Under the pieces are notes generated by a model, which searched no databases, was not told the origin of the DNA, and saw only the letters and a program-made list of their open reading frames with translations. A DNA stretch of 64,000 bases from Phallusia mammillata (taxonomy: Eukaryota > Chordata > Ascidiacea > Phlebobranchia > Ascidiidae), in contig QLIY01000130.1 in NCBI GenBank assembly GCA_003260075.1, positions 166,806-230,805 on the forward strand, in the 5' to 3' direction. Position 1 is the stretch's first letter; each line of letters opens with the position of its first letter. The translations under genes and the position numbers were made by a program. Positions 35,638-47,807 of this stretch are shown here, piece after piece.

Positions 35638-38600
35638 CTAAGGCTTCGTGACGTCATCGTTGGTCAACAAAGGGCTTTCTGACGTCGTGCTTAGAGGACT
35701 GATGGGGGCACTGTCGGGCTGCTGAACTTCCGGGGGCACTTCCGGGTCCGTGGGAACAACTGGAATCGCTACAGCGATTGGTGTTTCTCGGTTTCTGGCG
35801 GCAGTCGGCTCTGTAAAAGTATTACTGAAGTTCGTTTTTGGTTGATTTCAGTGGCTAATTACCTTGCAAACATTTTTAACCGCGCAGTACTGCATTGGCA
35901 ACCGTGTATTATGTCTGATGTGGTTTCCCATTACGCATTGTGCAGTAATGTACAGCGGTGTAAATGTCAATATTGGGTGAAACGTTTTAAACCGTTTTAA
36001 GCGTGAGGATTGTGTTTCCATTTCTTAACACGGTAAATAACAACACGAACATCGTTGTTATAGTTGTTTGTGCTTCTAAAACTAACATTTGTTAACTAAA
36101 TCATGCACGCGAAAAAAATGTTTGAAATTTATATGAATTAAAAAATGAATGCTTTCTACTCGATTGCTGACAATGTTTTTAACAATGTCACAGTTCACCG
36201 CACAAAGCTAGTAAGACAACTCATTATCAGTAATATTCACGTTATACGGTATTTCAATCGAGTAAGCATTATTTCCCGAGTAACTAAACCAGTCAATGAA
36301 TTTACATTTAATATAAAATATATCACCTAACTGCCGTCTTTTGTTCCCATAAAACCACAAGATACAACTAAAAAAAAACAGTGATCGTCGTTGACCAAGC
36401 TGCTAGCTAGACGGTTTGATATAGCTCAATTCAAACACTCAGTCCTTTTGAGTTTTTTTCACATTTCCCCATGTCTTATACCTTCTGGTTGGACGCTACA
36501 TCTGCTTTCTGTCTCCGATATATAGGAGGGCGGAGGGCCAAGAGCTTCTTCACTGTTCGTTGTTACGTCATAACCGAGTGGTTTCAGCTGGTTGTATGAC
36601 GGAGGCAGATCGGACAAAGGGGGGCGTGTCGGAGGCGCGTCCGGATCGTAGAATGAAACTGAATCGCTATCTCTCCAGTAACGACCTTGTAAAAAGAAGC
36701 AAGTGTTTTAGTTTTATCTAGAATCTCTCAGCTCATTGCTTGGTGGATGAAGATTACAACGAACCTTATGCTTATTGATTCAAACGATTTAAACATCAAG
36801 TCATTCATTTAATCATAAACATAACTGTCACAAAACTTGTGTATATAGAACACATAAAGTACACGTTTCAACAATCATCATCAGTGCAGGTTGTCAATCA
36901 AGCTGTAGAACACGGCATATAAACCCTTCATCTTTATGGAAGTGTTTTTTTTTCTTTCTTGAAAGTGTTTCATGAGATGCAGGTACGTGTTATGTTAAAA
37001 TGTCTGCTTTTTAAGCTACATATTTTTTAGCGAGAGTAAATACGACCTGGTGTGTTGTTTGTGATTGCATTTGAAAACTGAAGATTTACAGCTAGAGTTT
37101 AATGGAAAGGCAAATGTTTGAAATAAAAAGCGGATTGAGACGTTTCAAACCTAACACTGCTTTTGAACATAGGCTGTGAGCAATTTTGTCATAGATGGGG
37201 TTTCAATTCATTAGAAAGGCCGCCATTCGGAGTTGTAAGTGGGGGGGGGGTTCATCCTTGTGGAAGTACATTTTTTTCTTGAAAGTGTTTCATGAGATGC
37301 AGGTACGTGTTATGTTAAAATGGGGGGGGGGGCAAGTCGCCCATTTAATCATAAACATTACAGTCATAAAACTTGTGTATATAGAATACATGATGCAGAC
37401 GTTTCAACAATCACTGTTGTCATCATCAGTGCAGGTTGTCAATCAAGCTGTAGAACACGGTATATAAAGCATTCATCCTTGTGGAAGTACATTTTTTTCT
37501 TGAAAGTGTTTCATGAGATGCAGGTACGTGTTATGTTAAAATGTCTGCTTTTTAAGCTACATATTTTTTAGCGAGAGTAAATACGACCTGGTGTGTTGTT
37601 TGTGATTGCATTTGAAAACTGAAGATTTACAGCTAGAGTTTAATGGAAAGGCAAATGTTTGAAATAAAAAGCGGATTGAGATGTTTCAAACTTAACACTG
37701 CTTTTGAACTTGGGCTTTTCAGCAATTTTTTTTATCGTTGGTTTTTCATTCAGCCACCAATTAAGAAAGTCCACCAATGCAGAGTTGTAAGTCGTCAGGG
37801 CTTTTCCGGTCGGATTCTGGCTTGAGTTTACATAAAACGGACTAGATCCGTATCTAGCTTCACACTCGACATCAATTGTGCAACAATTTTACCAACTATC
37901 TAACCTTAGTCGAACTTTGCTTAATGAAAAACGGGTTTGGCCGGACTTTCCGGGCTCGGGCTCGGGCTTCGGGCCTGGCTTTACACTTTGTAGCAGTATT
38001 TTTTTTAATCAAATTTATCTAGCTAAGTTGCCAGTTGCTGGACCTGACCTAATGTCAAACAGTCCTAAAACGCCTTGGGGGGGGGGGTCCTAAAATGCCT
38101 TGTTTAAGACCAATTGTATATTATTGTCTGTTGTGTTTGTTGTCTTAGTCTTTCCTGAAACTTCAATGTATAAACCTGTCAATCAAACTTTCGGGCCTAA
38201 ACGGGCTTCTCGAACACGATTCGGATTCGGGCCGGGTTACGAGCTAGTACTTTCGAGTTCGGGCCCCAATTACAGGCCCGTTTACAACAATACAATAATA
38301 GTAACCTAGACTTTGCGAAAATGCCCAATCCCGACCTTCACAGTCATTTAATCCGTACCTGCAGAGGAGTGGCTTATTCTGCCACCTGGTGGACGATGTC
38401 CTCTGGGAAGGAAACCGTGATTGTGGTAAATCGCTCTTCTGCCTCTGTGGAGGATGTTACGGGAGAGGAAGAGAAGAAGAGTGATGACCACCAACACCGA
38501 CATGCAGCTCACGATCAACCTCTGTGTGTCTGAGAGGTTCGCGAAAGGAGCGTCTGGGGGGGGGGAAAACCGTGATTGTGGTAGATCGCTCTTCTGCCTC

Positions 38601-41600
38601 TGTGGAGGATGTTGCGTGAGAGGAAGAGCAGAAGAGTGATGACGACCAACACCGACATGCAACTCACGATCAACCTCTGTGTGTCTGAGAGGTTCGCGAA
38701 AGGAGCGTCTGGGGGGGGGGCAGTATGTGTTTATTTTGTATTTGGGAAATGTTTATTTTCTTTATTTGGGAAATGTTTATTTTCAGGTTTAAATCTGTCG
38801 GCAATCTTATGACGGGATAGACAAATATATTTCCCTTAAAAAGCATCTTTAACGAAACATATTCGTTCTTTATAAGTTTGCCAACAGATTTTAACACGGA
38901 AATAAACATTTCCTTAACTTGTGAAATATATAGTGAAAGGTGGAAATCGTTGAAAGAATGGTAATAGAACAAGAGATGATTGTCAGAATAAATTTATTAG
39001 GTAAAGAATCAAACTTAAATTGGCAGAACATCTGGCGTTCCGGCGAAATCTTATAGCAATTTGTGTCAACGTTTTGTTCTAAAATTATAAAAATAGACTT
39101 CAAAAATCGATATGCTTGTGTCCCAAAAATCGAGGTTAAGGTTTTGTCTGTTGACCCCACAAACCTTCTAACACAAAAGCTCGTTCTTTTAAAAGCAAAG
39201 TTGAAAGTGAAATATTTTAAAAAGCGTTTTTTTAAGTGTGAATTAATACGTGGAAAATTTTACAAATTGAAGACAGAAATCCACCAAGACAATAATATTA
39301 CATTCAGTCACAACTAGAGAAATGTTGAATTTCCACGGAAACCCTCTTGCACGACTCGTAAGGGGAGCTTGAAAAAGCGATCAATCCCGAGTAACGCAGT
39401 TTTGTAAATACCTATAAGGAAGCTTTTGCGAAATTCCTGGAAAAAACGTAACCAGCCGAGACAGGCTCAATAGTTTTGCATTCACTGTGGGCTGAAAGAC
39501 TTAAAACCGAACACCGGAGCGGTTCGGACCAACCCTACCGTCAACAAAAACTTGTTTATAATCACCACAAACAAATTAAAAAATATTACATACGTGGCAG
39601 TAACGTCATCGTATTATTGCGTAATAAAACACTAAGTCAGCTGACAATGTGAAACAATAATAACAAACAATATATCTTTATGCACAGTAAGGGTGTGACA
39701 TAAAATTAGAATTAGTTTTTACTGCTCAAGGCGGCCTAATTATATATCGACCAAAACGGATGTAAAGCGGAAAGTTGTCTTTGATAAGAAAACAGTTGAT
39801 CAATAACTAACAAGGTGCTCTATATATCGATTGCTGAACTAAACGATCGTAAACATTAAGGTAACGTCCGGAAAAATCGACCGAAGCAATAGGTTGTAAT
39901 ATTTTAAGTAATAGTCGGTTGGTGGTCATTGATCCACAAAGGACGATCGTTTGATGGACAATAAAAGCTTAAGCGTTGACCTTGCAATTTTTATTAATGG
40001 CCAATAAAATTGCTCTGTACGCCAACTCCAACTAATTGCTTTAGTCACAAATGTGTGAACTGCTTTGACTTTTTTAATTGACTAGCCGAACCGCGGTTAT
40101 ATCGCTTGGCGTTTGCTGCCTAATAAAGCCACTTGCAGGCCTCTTAACACACCTACTTGTGCCCACACTTTTAATTTCAACTTGGAGCCAAATTGGGTGA
40201 AGTCATTATATTTATTTTTTTCCAAAAAACAACAAATTTACTGAAAATAGATTCTCAAAATACTATTTAGCAAACTGAAACCACCTAAAAATTCCTTTTA
40301 CACAGTTTAACGATTATATCACTGACATCACAAAAAGTTGTACATGCATCATATTAAATAGTGTTATTTGAGATATGCTGTAAACCTTGGTTACACCAGA
40401 TTCAGTTAATCCAGTTCTTTGCCTAATTTGGACAAAACTTGAGGTACAAATGATTTGTAATGTGGTAAAGCTTTAACCAATATACATCAGTTAACTTTGG
40501 ACAAATATTGTGGTCCAAACGGGTCCGGATTAACCACGGTTTACTGTATATGCCAACCTCACAAAACAAAAGCAGTCATTTGTTTACTTTTTTTTCAAAC
40601 TGAATGAAACTCAGCCATCTATATAATTTATATTATTATACCTTAAAGCAGAGGCGTGCAACAGTCCGGCTCGCCAAGGTGTTTAGTGCGGCCCCCACCA
40701 ACACACTGATTAAGATAAAAAAAATGCAATTCTTCTGAGATTTTATCAAAATTTTCCACTAGTTTTTAGTAAATCTCCTAAGTTGCTACACTATACGTAG
40801 GGGGGGGGGCAACACACTGATTAAGATAGAAAATGCAATTCTTCTGAGATTTTATCAAATTTTTCCACTAGTTTTTAGTAAATCTCCTAAGTTGCTACAC
40901 TATACGTAACAAATATAAGCTAAATCAGCGTTTTTCAACAGGTGGATCATACAGCAGTTACAGCAAGTAGCCTACTTCACCGAATGTGACATAACAATTC
41001 CCTTTGTCTAGTGAACAATTATTTTGTTGCAAAAGTCAGTGTTGCACTGATACTCTGTATGTTGTAGAAAATAGAAACTATTTTATTGATGCTTTTGGAA
41101 GAATTTCGCATATTTTGCGCACATGAAAAGAAGTTATGTGGCCCTCGCTTGAGGTCCGAAATTGGTTATACGGCCCACCGACGAAAAATGTTGCACATCC
41201 CTGATTTAAAGTATGTCACAGTTTCAAATGCTTCACTTTTCTATTTATTGTGCATTCAAATTTGCTTTAGGGGCAATTTACAACACTACCATTTGGTAAA
41301 AGGATTTGTCAAGCAACAGTCTTATTGCAAATGAAACAAATAAATTTCTGGTCAAGAATTTAGCTTTGCATGAAAGGCCTTGGTATTATAAGCATAATTA
41401 TAAATGTTATTCAGTCTTTTTATATGAGTCCAGTCCATTAGAAAGACTACTGTAAGCAGGATGTAATCTATTATTGATGAACCAAACAAAATGCAGTGAG
41501 GAAAGGTTGAACCCTGCTCAATGCTAAGTGGTTTAATTGTTTCGTTTGTAGGTTTATACACAGAAACATGCTATGTCAAAAATTTAAAACAGCATTTTAC

Positions 41601-44600
41601 AAAAAACTTATTTTTATTGATAGCAACTAAAACTTTAGTTACAGGCTGAGTAGTAGTTGAAATGTTTTCGGGACTAGTGTGAAAATAACTAACTGGCTAT
41701 TCAAACAACATATAAAATAGAAATTTCTATTTGAGCATCATATTTAATGTTTTGTTGAATTAATGCACATTATCAAATTATTAACATGCTCAAGATATTC
41801 AAAGTCCATTATAAAACCACATGTTGCCCATTTGCAAAACTGCACTACTCAACTTGCTTCGTCTATTTATTGTTTCATTGTGACAAAATTCTTGTTTTTG
41901 CATGACTAGCTCTTTTATATATGCGATTGCTGCCAGGCATAATATCAAGTTTATAAAATTGCTAGAAGAGCTCTATAAACTTGACAGGCTCTTTTGTTGG
42001 GTAAAATTTTAAAACCTTACAAACAAAAAAACAAAAAAGTGTGGTTTAACACATGCAAAATGCAAATGCTCAAAACCCAAAATTGCAAACTTATCATACT
42101 TATTCATACCTGGTGCTTCAGTTGCAACCTCATGGTAATCTCCTGATGAGAGACATTGGCAACAAATATCCCGATCCGGTCCATAGCAGTTGGTAGCCAA
42201 GTTGGGATAACAAGTGGCAGAATAGCAATACACGGGTTGGGAGTCATTGCCACAGATGCATACTTTACATTTGTCCCCGTCATTGAAAGGAATGTACTGC
42301 GAGCCCACGTCCACATATTGCGAGTTACTACCCAGACATTTGGAGCATGTTGACTCATCTGAGTTGTCCGAACAGTGTGCTTTGCCGTCGCAAACATGCT
42401 TTGAAGAAATGCAGTCCCAATTGTCGCAAACAAACTCATCAGCACCGCAACCTAAACGAGTTCTGACCCCATCCCTGTACAGAAAGGATAACATATGAAT
42501 ACACTTTAAAACAAAAGAATTACTAAAAAACAGTGTTTTTTTTAAGGTTTGGTTTGGGTGACTGCTAAGTAGTTTTAAGAGAGGGGGGGGGGCCCAAAAC
42601 ACCTTAAAAAAACACTGCTAAAAACATTACAGCTTAGATAAGTGCATATCTATTGCTGGAATTAGTCCTGAAGGGTTCATACAGATCAGCAGTTAGGGCA
42701 CACCCATATACAAGTATATATAGTATGCTAGGCAAAAACAAGACAAAGGACTGTTTATTAGTGGGGGGGGGGCCCAAAACACCTTAAAAAAACACTGCTA
42801 AAAAACATTAGAGCTTAGATAAGTGCATATCTATTGCTGGAATTAGTCCTGAAGTGTTCATACAGATCAGCAGTTAGGGCACACCCATATACAAGTATAT
42901 ATATATAGTATGCTAGGCAAAAACAAGACAAAGGACTGTTTATTAGTGATGTATAAATCCCGCAAACTGCATATTCGGTACATCTCTACTGTTTATGATT
43001 TGACTTTATATGCAAAGTTTTTTAATTTGGAAAACAGAATCAAAAATTTGATGAGAATAATTATGCTGCAAACAATTTGCTGGTTTGCTTAACAAAGCAG
43101 TAGTGACAATATTTTATTATTTTTGGGGCCCCAAACTGGACCTATTGTCTGAGATAGGTTTTACTAAAAGGTAAACCACAAGCATACCTGTAACCTTTCC
43201 TCAACAAATGCTCTTTCAGCAAAGGAGTGACTCTTTGAGAAACACTGAATAATATTGACGAATCGGGAGAGGTACGTTGGTCGGTTGGGGACAGGAGAGG
43301 ACAAAGGCTCAACACATAGTAGTTCATGACGATGCATTTTTGCAAACTACAAAAATGAAAAGTTTGTTAACAAGGTTATAGATTCAAGCAGGGTTTAAAA
43401 CTTGTACTTAACACACCGCACATGCACTCGTGAAAAAGTAAAAAAAATCACATTTTAACACGTTGACTGCCAACTACGAGTTATCTCGTAGTTGTCAATC
43501 TAGCCAGGCTTGCCAGATACAAGTATACACGTAGCAGACTTATTTGATTGTAACGCGCTTAAAACGACCGCGTCTCAAACTAACGTCGTGGATGCATTGT
43601 GGCAACACCGAGACACCCTACATTTTTTATGGCACACAAAATATTTTGACCTGATTTCAGAATGCCACTAAAACATGTTTGGCAACTTTGAGCACAACAT
43701 AAGAATATCCCTTGGCAGTCAACGTGTTAAACTGCTTTAGGGAAACTTAACCTTACGATAATGATAGATGAAGTCACTAATACAGCGATAGATACAAGAA
43801 TCAAAGACTTAACATTTAATAAAAACCATTCCACATAAATGTCGCATATCACATGTTGCTGTTACTTGTCTAAAAAACCAGGGCTGAAACAAGGGGGGGG
43901 GGGAAGAAATGAAAAGTTTGTTAACAAGGTTATAGGCTCTATCAGGGTTTAAAACTTGTACTTAACATAACACACACAGTTGTTACAAAGTAAAAATTTA
44001 CATTTTGAAGTGCTTTAGGGAAATTTAACGATATGATAATGATACATGAAGTCAGTAACACAACGATAGATACAAGAATCAAAGATTTAATATTTAATAA
44101 AAACCATTCCACATAAATGTCACATATCACATGTTGCTGTTACTTGTCTAAAAAACCAGGGCTGAAACAACAATCGCCTTAACAATGAAACAAAGGAAAT
44201 AGCTATGATATACAAAAGCCATTGTGTACTAATAACACTAGCATTCATGCCCAATCTTTAAATAAACACTGTAACACAATGCCCTTTGGTTAGGCAACAA
44301 AGACATAACAACATTACTTATATTGTTGTTTTCCTGCCTTTAAAGTTACAAACAACACTATGAACAGAGCTATACTGGGTTTATGTATAATACACAGGGC
44401 AGAAACAGCGCGTTCATGCCAAAAAGACAATTAGAGAGCCTCATATTGTAAGAAAAACCATCAAAAAGTGGCATAATAGGTCATTATTTGTTATCTTTTG
44501 TTATCCACTCGAGTTATGCTAGGTAAGTACTGCTATTATAAAATGTAAAAGGAAAATAACTTAACTATGTCACAATCACCAACCTGTTCCAGTATGCAAG

Positions 44601-44855
44601 ATCACACGGCCCCTCAACCGACTGACAGCAAGTTTGTTCACATTCTTCCAAACTGGATGCAGTCAGTTCATGTAAAGCAGTCTGAGCTGCTCTTGACCTT
44701 GAAATACAGACATGGTCCAACCGGAACTTTCTTGTTTGTAGCATGTTGCATGATGAATTAGAACTATTGTTCTTCCTTGAGCCACTAGGAGGCGATCCGG
44801 TGCTGAGTGACAGAGCACAACATAACAGAGCAAAATATGGCAGCAACATTTGCAT
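35638..44855 (-). CDS. single-pass membrane protein: MANSC-LDLa-VWC-TM-PPxY tail (455 aa)
   Basis: Six exons: 44855-44584, 43346-43188, 42474-42110, 38553-38359, 36685-36482 and 35810-35638. All junctions are AG/GT with matching phases (2,2,1,1,1), total 1368 nt. A signal peptide (MQMLLPYFALLCC) is followed by a MANSC-like domain (CEQTCCQSVEGPCDLAYW, ending in KCIVMNYYVLSLC). Then come an LDLa module at 153-187 (SSKHVCDGKAHCSDNSDEST), a VWC-like module at 188-251 (CKVCIC ... CCQC) and a membrane helix at 278-296. The cytoplasmic tail is Pro-rich with two PPSY motifs (LPPSYNQL, PPPSYISE), typical ligands of WW domains in NEDD4-type ubiquitin ligases. MANSC plus LDLa recalls LRP11 and HAI-1; LDLa plus VWC plus PPxY recalls DGCR2. 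I cannot assign an orthologue. The 3.5-kb intron 3 is not covered by any long reading frame, so the link between exons 3 and 4 is inferred from phase and domain logic. Confidence 0.72.
36805..37760. repeat. duplicated intron segment across two poly-G joints
   Basis: 36805-37240 reappears as 37333-about 37760; a 70-base fragment of it (37251-37321) lies between G10 at 37241-37250 and G11 at 37322-37332. It is in intron 4 of the MANSC gene and non-coding. Confidence 0.82.
38077..38087. repeat. G11 joint with a very short duplication
   Basis: GTCCTAAAACGCCTT before and TCCTAAAATGCCTT after the tract: an overlap of only about 14 bases. It is in intron 4 of the MANSC gene. Confidence 0.75.
38413..38720 (-). 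repeat. duplicated TM exon fragment between two poly-G tracts
   Basis: The TM exon region 38413-38555 is repeated as 38566-38710, with the G9 at 38556-38564 between the copies and G10 at 38711-38720 after the second. The second copy lacks the exon's 3' part and donor. In both copies the tract, read on the minus strand, is a poly-C ending directly in the AG acceptor. Confidence 0.82.
38821..40640. other. long intron of the MANSC gene, nothing recognised
   Basis: AT-rich, no exon-like segment with domain similarity on either strand. Only short chance reading frames. Confidence 0.45.
40649..41203. mobile_element. hAT-like MITE containing a G10 joint
   Basis: The ends are CAGAGGCGTGCAACA and, inverted, CAGGGATGTGCAACA. 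Flanks CCTTAAAG / ATTTAAAG share six of eight bases. Inside, about 110 bases are duplicated across the G-tract 40800-40809, so the true element is shorter, about 430 bp. Confidence 0.72.
42520..42960. repeat. 180-bp duplication across a G10 joint
   Basis: 42593-42762 and 42773-42950 are copies, starting GCCCAAAACACCTT. Both are preceded by a G10 tract (42583-42592 and 42763-42772), so here the tract itself is part of the repeated unit or was added to both. Confidence 0.8.
43352..44170. repeat. duplicated intron segment across G11; copies differ by a MITE
   Basis: 43352-43892 repeats as 43908-about 44170. The left copy carries an extra 270 bases (a piggyBac-type MITE) that the right copy lacks. 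The G11 at 43893-43903 lies at the joint. Confidence 0.88.
43455..43730. mobile_element. piggyBac-type MITE in TTAA, 268 bp
   Basis: TTAA (43455-43458 and 43727-43730) flanks a 268-bp element with perfect 15-bp inverted ends, CACGTTGACTGCCAA and TTGGCAGTCAACGTG. The interior has a small hairpin (ACTACGAG..CTCGTAGT) and no reading frame. The duplicated copy at about 44000-44015 shows the unoccupied site. The ends lack the CCC start seen in classic piggyBac, so the superfamily call rests on TTAA alone. Confidence 0.8.
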
Positions 44856-45268
44856 AATGCTACTTTTGGTTCATGGTTTGAAGGAAATATTTATTTCTGC
44901 AAGCAAATAACAAACTCCTATATTAATTTATTCACACATATAATGTATTTTGCAACAAAGTTTTTATTTTATATAGTTTGTTATAATACAGGGATGCATT
45001 TTCCAGTCATACAACAATGCATAAGGTGTTAGCTGATGTATCCATAGTCAAAGGGACTCAAAAGATCTACAAGGATGCCTTTAGTGACAGGCCTACAAAT
45101 GAGACACAAAACATACACATTTGTAAACAGCATATACATAGAATAACATAGTAAGGCAATGGTTTTTGTCAACTCATATTACCCTCTTAACCATAATTCA
45201 AAACTTACAGAGTCACGCCCCAACATAAATGGCAACATAAGATGTTGCAAATTTGTAATGATTCAATC

Positions 45269-45587
45269 CAGGGGTGGGCAACCTTTGTCACTGTGGGGCC
45301 AAATACAATTGCAATAATTAAATCGCAGGCCGCACCTTTTTATGACACAAGGTGATTTTACTTCGTTGCATACCAAAAATGCCTTACTGCAAGTAAAATT
45401 TGCATTAGATTCTTGAAGCATATTGTCAGGTCGCAGAAAAATAGCACCAGGCGCACTAATCTGCTCAAAAATATATAATAATTGGACCCGTTTGCCAGTA
45501 CATTTTAAATCCAAGTGTCTCTGCAGGCCGCACAACCTTTAATCAAGGGCTGCATGTGGCCCGAAGGCCAAAGGTTGCCCACCCCTG
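45269..45587. mobile_element. hAT MITE upstream of the MANSC gene
   Basis: The inverted ends CAGGGGTGGGCAACCTTT are perfect over 18 bases. Target duplication ATTCAATC / ATTTAATC (45261-45268, 45588-45595) has one mismatch. It lies about 400 bases upstream of the MANSC gene start. Confidence 0.9.
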
Positions 45588-45928
45588 ATTTAATCTGATC
45601 ACAAGATTATTTTCCTTTTACCTAACTCATCATTTATTAGGAAACAGTATATTTAATGTTCTGTTTCTAAAAACTAAAATCGAACCACAGTTATTTGACT
45701 CAAATATATTGCCTTGTCTGTTTCTTGATTTTTCAAGACTTAAAAAAGCTGTTAACATTCATTCAGAGTTTTTTGAACAAAACCGTTTGTACAATAAAAT
45801 GACTATTGTAACACTGTTTGTAATTGTATCTCTGTGTGTCCTTGCAATCAACTCAATTTTTCAGCCGGTTCTTTTACAAAATTTTTCAGCCGGTTCTTTT
45901 ACAAAAAGTCCATTGACAGTAACCAGTA

Positions 45929-46014
<86 letters not shown>
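45929..46014. repeat. 86-base G homopolymer
   Basis: Uninterrupted G. It follows a fragment of the 34385-type MITE (GTCCATTGACAGTAACCAGTA). No duplication across the tract was seen. Reading frames through it (poly-Gly/poly-Pro) are spurious. Confidence 0.9.
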
Positions 46015-46016
<2 letters not shown>

Positions 46017-46599
46017 CACTGTATATACTGTTCTTGTTTTTTCCCTCTACAATCCTCTGCAATTTAAAATGGACTGAAACAGTACTACACTGCTCATACA
46101 CAACAAAATCATTTTCATTTATTTTAGTGTATTGCTGAGTGTGAGCAAATTCTGAATACATTCATTGAATCCAAAAAGAATGTCAGATCGATCAATTTCA
46201 CAGTTTGTACCATGTACAAAACCATATATTTACCTAACCTTTAATGCATAGCTAATTCTAATTGTGTTTAAGCAAGTCAGTCTAATTGCCCACAAGCCAC
46301 AACCATGTTACTGTTTTAAACAGCTTCAGTTGAAAAAGTTGAGATATCTGTTAGTTAATACTTTAACATTTCGAAAACTAGATTTCTCTGCCAACATTAA
46401 ATCAGCAATGACTGTCAATTAATTTCCTTTCTTACCAATACATTACGCAACACCACATAGTTCCTGTTGAATGCAACAACAAAAATGTGAAACTCGACGA
46501 AGAAAAAAAACAAGAATTCTACGTGCGGTTGTTTTGTCATGCTTGGATGCGCACGCCCTTCAGCAAAGCTTTGTGTTTTTTTCTTTTACTAAGGGGTTA

Positions 46600-47070
46600 A
46601 GGATCTTTTTCAAAACTTAACGATCACGAGTCGAATCGCTTGTTATATGGGTTCAGGTTCGGTTTGGGTTCACTATTTATTGGGCTTTGTTCCGGTTCGG
46701 GCAATTTAGCCAATCGGCATTTACGGCATTTAAACCGGTTAAATATTCTTATGGTCATGAGGCGTGGATCATGACCGAGGGGGGGGGGGGTTTTGTACCA
46801 AATTATGCAATCTAAATCAGGGGTACCAAATTATGCTCTCTAAATCATTTTGCACTGCGGACCGTTTTTGGGGGGGGGGGATTTTTTTTTTACTAGGGTT
46901 AAGGATCTTTTTCGAAACTAACGATCATGAGTCGAATCGCTTGTTATATGGGTTCAGGTTCGGTTTGGGTTCACTACTTATTGGGTTTTGTTGCGGTTCG
47001 GGCAATTTACCCGATCCGAACCGGTTCGCGGCGTTTAAACCGGTTAAAATAGCCTTTTGTTTAATTTTAA
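46600..47070. repeat. GGTTCGG-rich repeat, duplicated across G12 and G11 tracts
   Basis: 46612-46740 and 46905-47045 are copies (CGATCA.GAGTCGAATCGCTT). Between them lie G12 (46779-46790), a fragment GTACCAAATTATGC..., and G11 (46870-46880). The fragment matches 47930-47967. Related to 2060-2370. From 46015 to 46600 and 47070 to 47800 no gene is seen, apart from a SINE-like fragment at 47340-47480. Confidence 0.7.
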
Positions 47071-47807
47071 TTCCATCGATTATTATTTACATGGCATTAA
47101 GAAATTCGCAAAATAATTTTGACTGTGCGCTGCGCGACACCCTGTAATTCATCATTTTTTACACGCCCTACTGTTGTATCTCAGTCCTTCCAGATTTTTC
47201 GGTAGTTGCTCTAAAATCAATAATCTTTGTTGAGGCGCTTAAAAACATATTACAGGTTGCCTTCTTACTGGTTTGTTTGGGGTTCCTGTTCCTGTAACAT
47301 ACATTTGTTTCTATTCCATCGGATCAAACAACTAAATTAGCTAGTTGATGCAGTTCACAGTAAAGGCAATAGTCGTGGATTAGAATCTGACCTCAGGCTA
47401 GATTTTTACCATTGCTTGGCGACCGGCTTTTTCGCTACAACGCGTTCAATAGGCCTGGTGTAGTTCTGCTAGGATTCAGTACATGTAGTTATGCACTTGT
47501 GAATACTCGATTGGAACTTATATGAGATTGCTGGCAGGTGTAAGTATGTTTTGTATAATTGTCTCTTGTGACTCTCCAAGTTAGCAAAAAAAGGCAAAGG
47601 ATATCCCAGCAATAGGCTATTAAGTGGAAAGTACAAAATTCAAAGTAAAAGAGCGTTTTTATTTGTCGAAAATCGTCGGTTACAATTTGTAATAATGGTC
47701 AACCCTCTGATCCGATTCCTTGATACAAACAACACGAGAGAACCAAACCGAACATCTGCAGAAAAGATTTAATTTGCAAATTGATCAATCATTGCATACA
47801 ATTTTAT

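Noticed and set aside
42009..42602. A separate single-exon LDLa/VWC gene
   Set aside because: The core is exon 3 of the MANSC gene with good splice sites at 42474 and 42110; the extra ends of the open frame are intronic.
45709..46161. Long poly-Gly / poly-Pro reading frames over the G run (similar frames at 52127-52650 and 53475-53684)
   Set aside because: They exist only because homopolymers have no stop codons; the flanking parts are intron or repeat sequence with no protein similarity.
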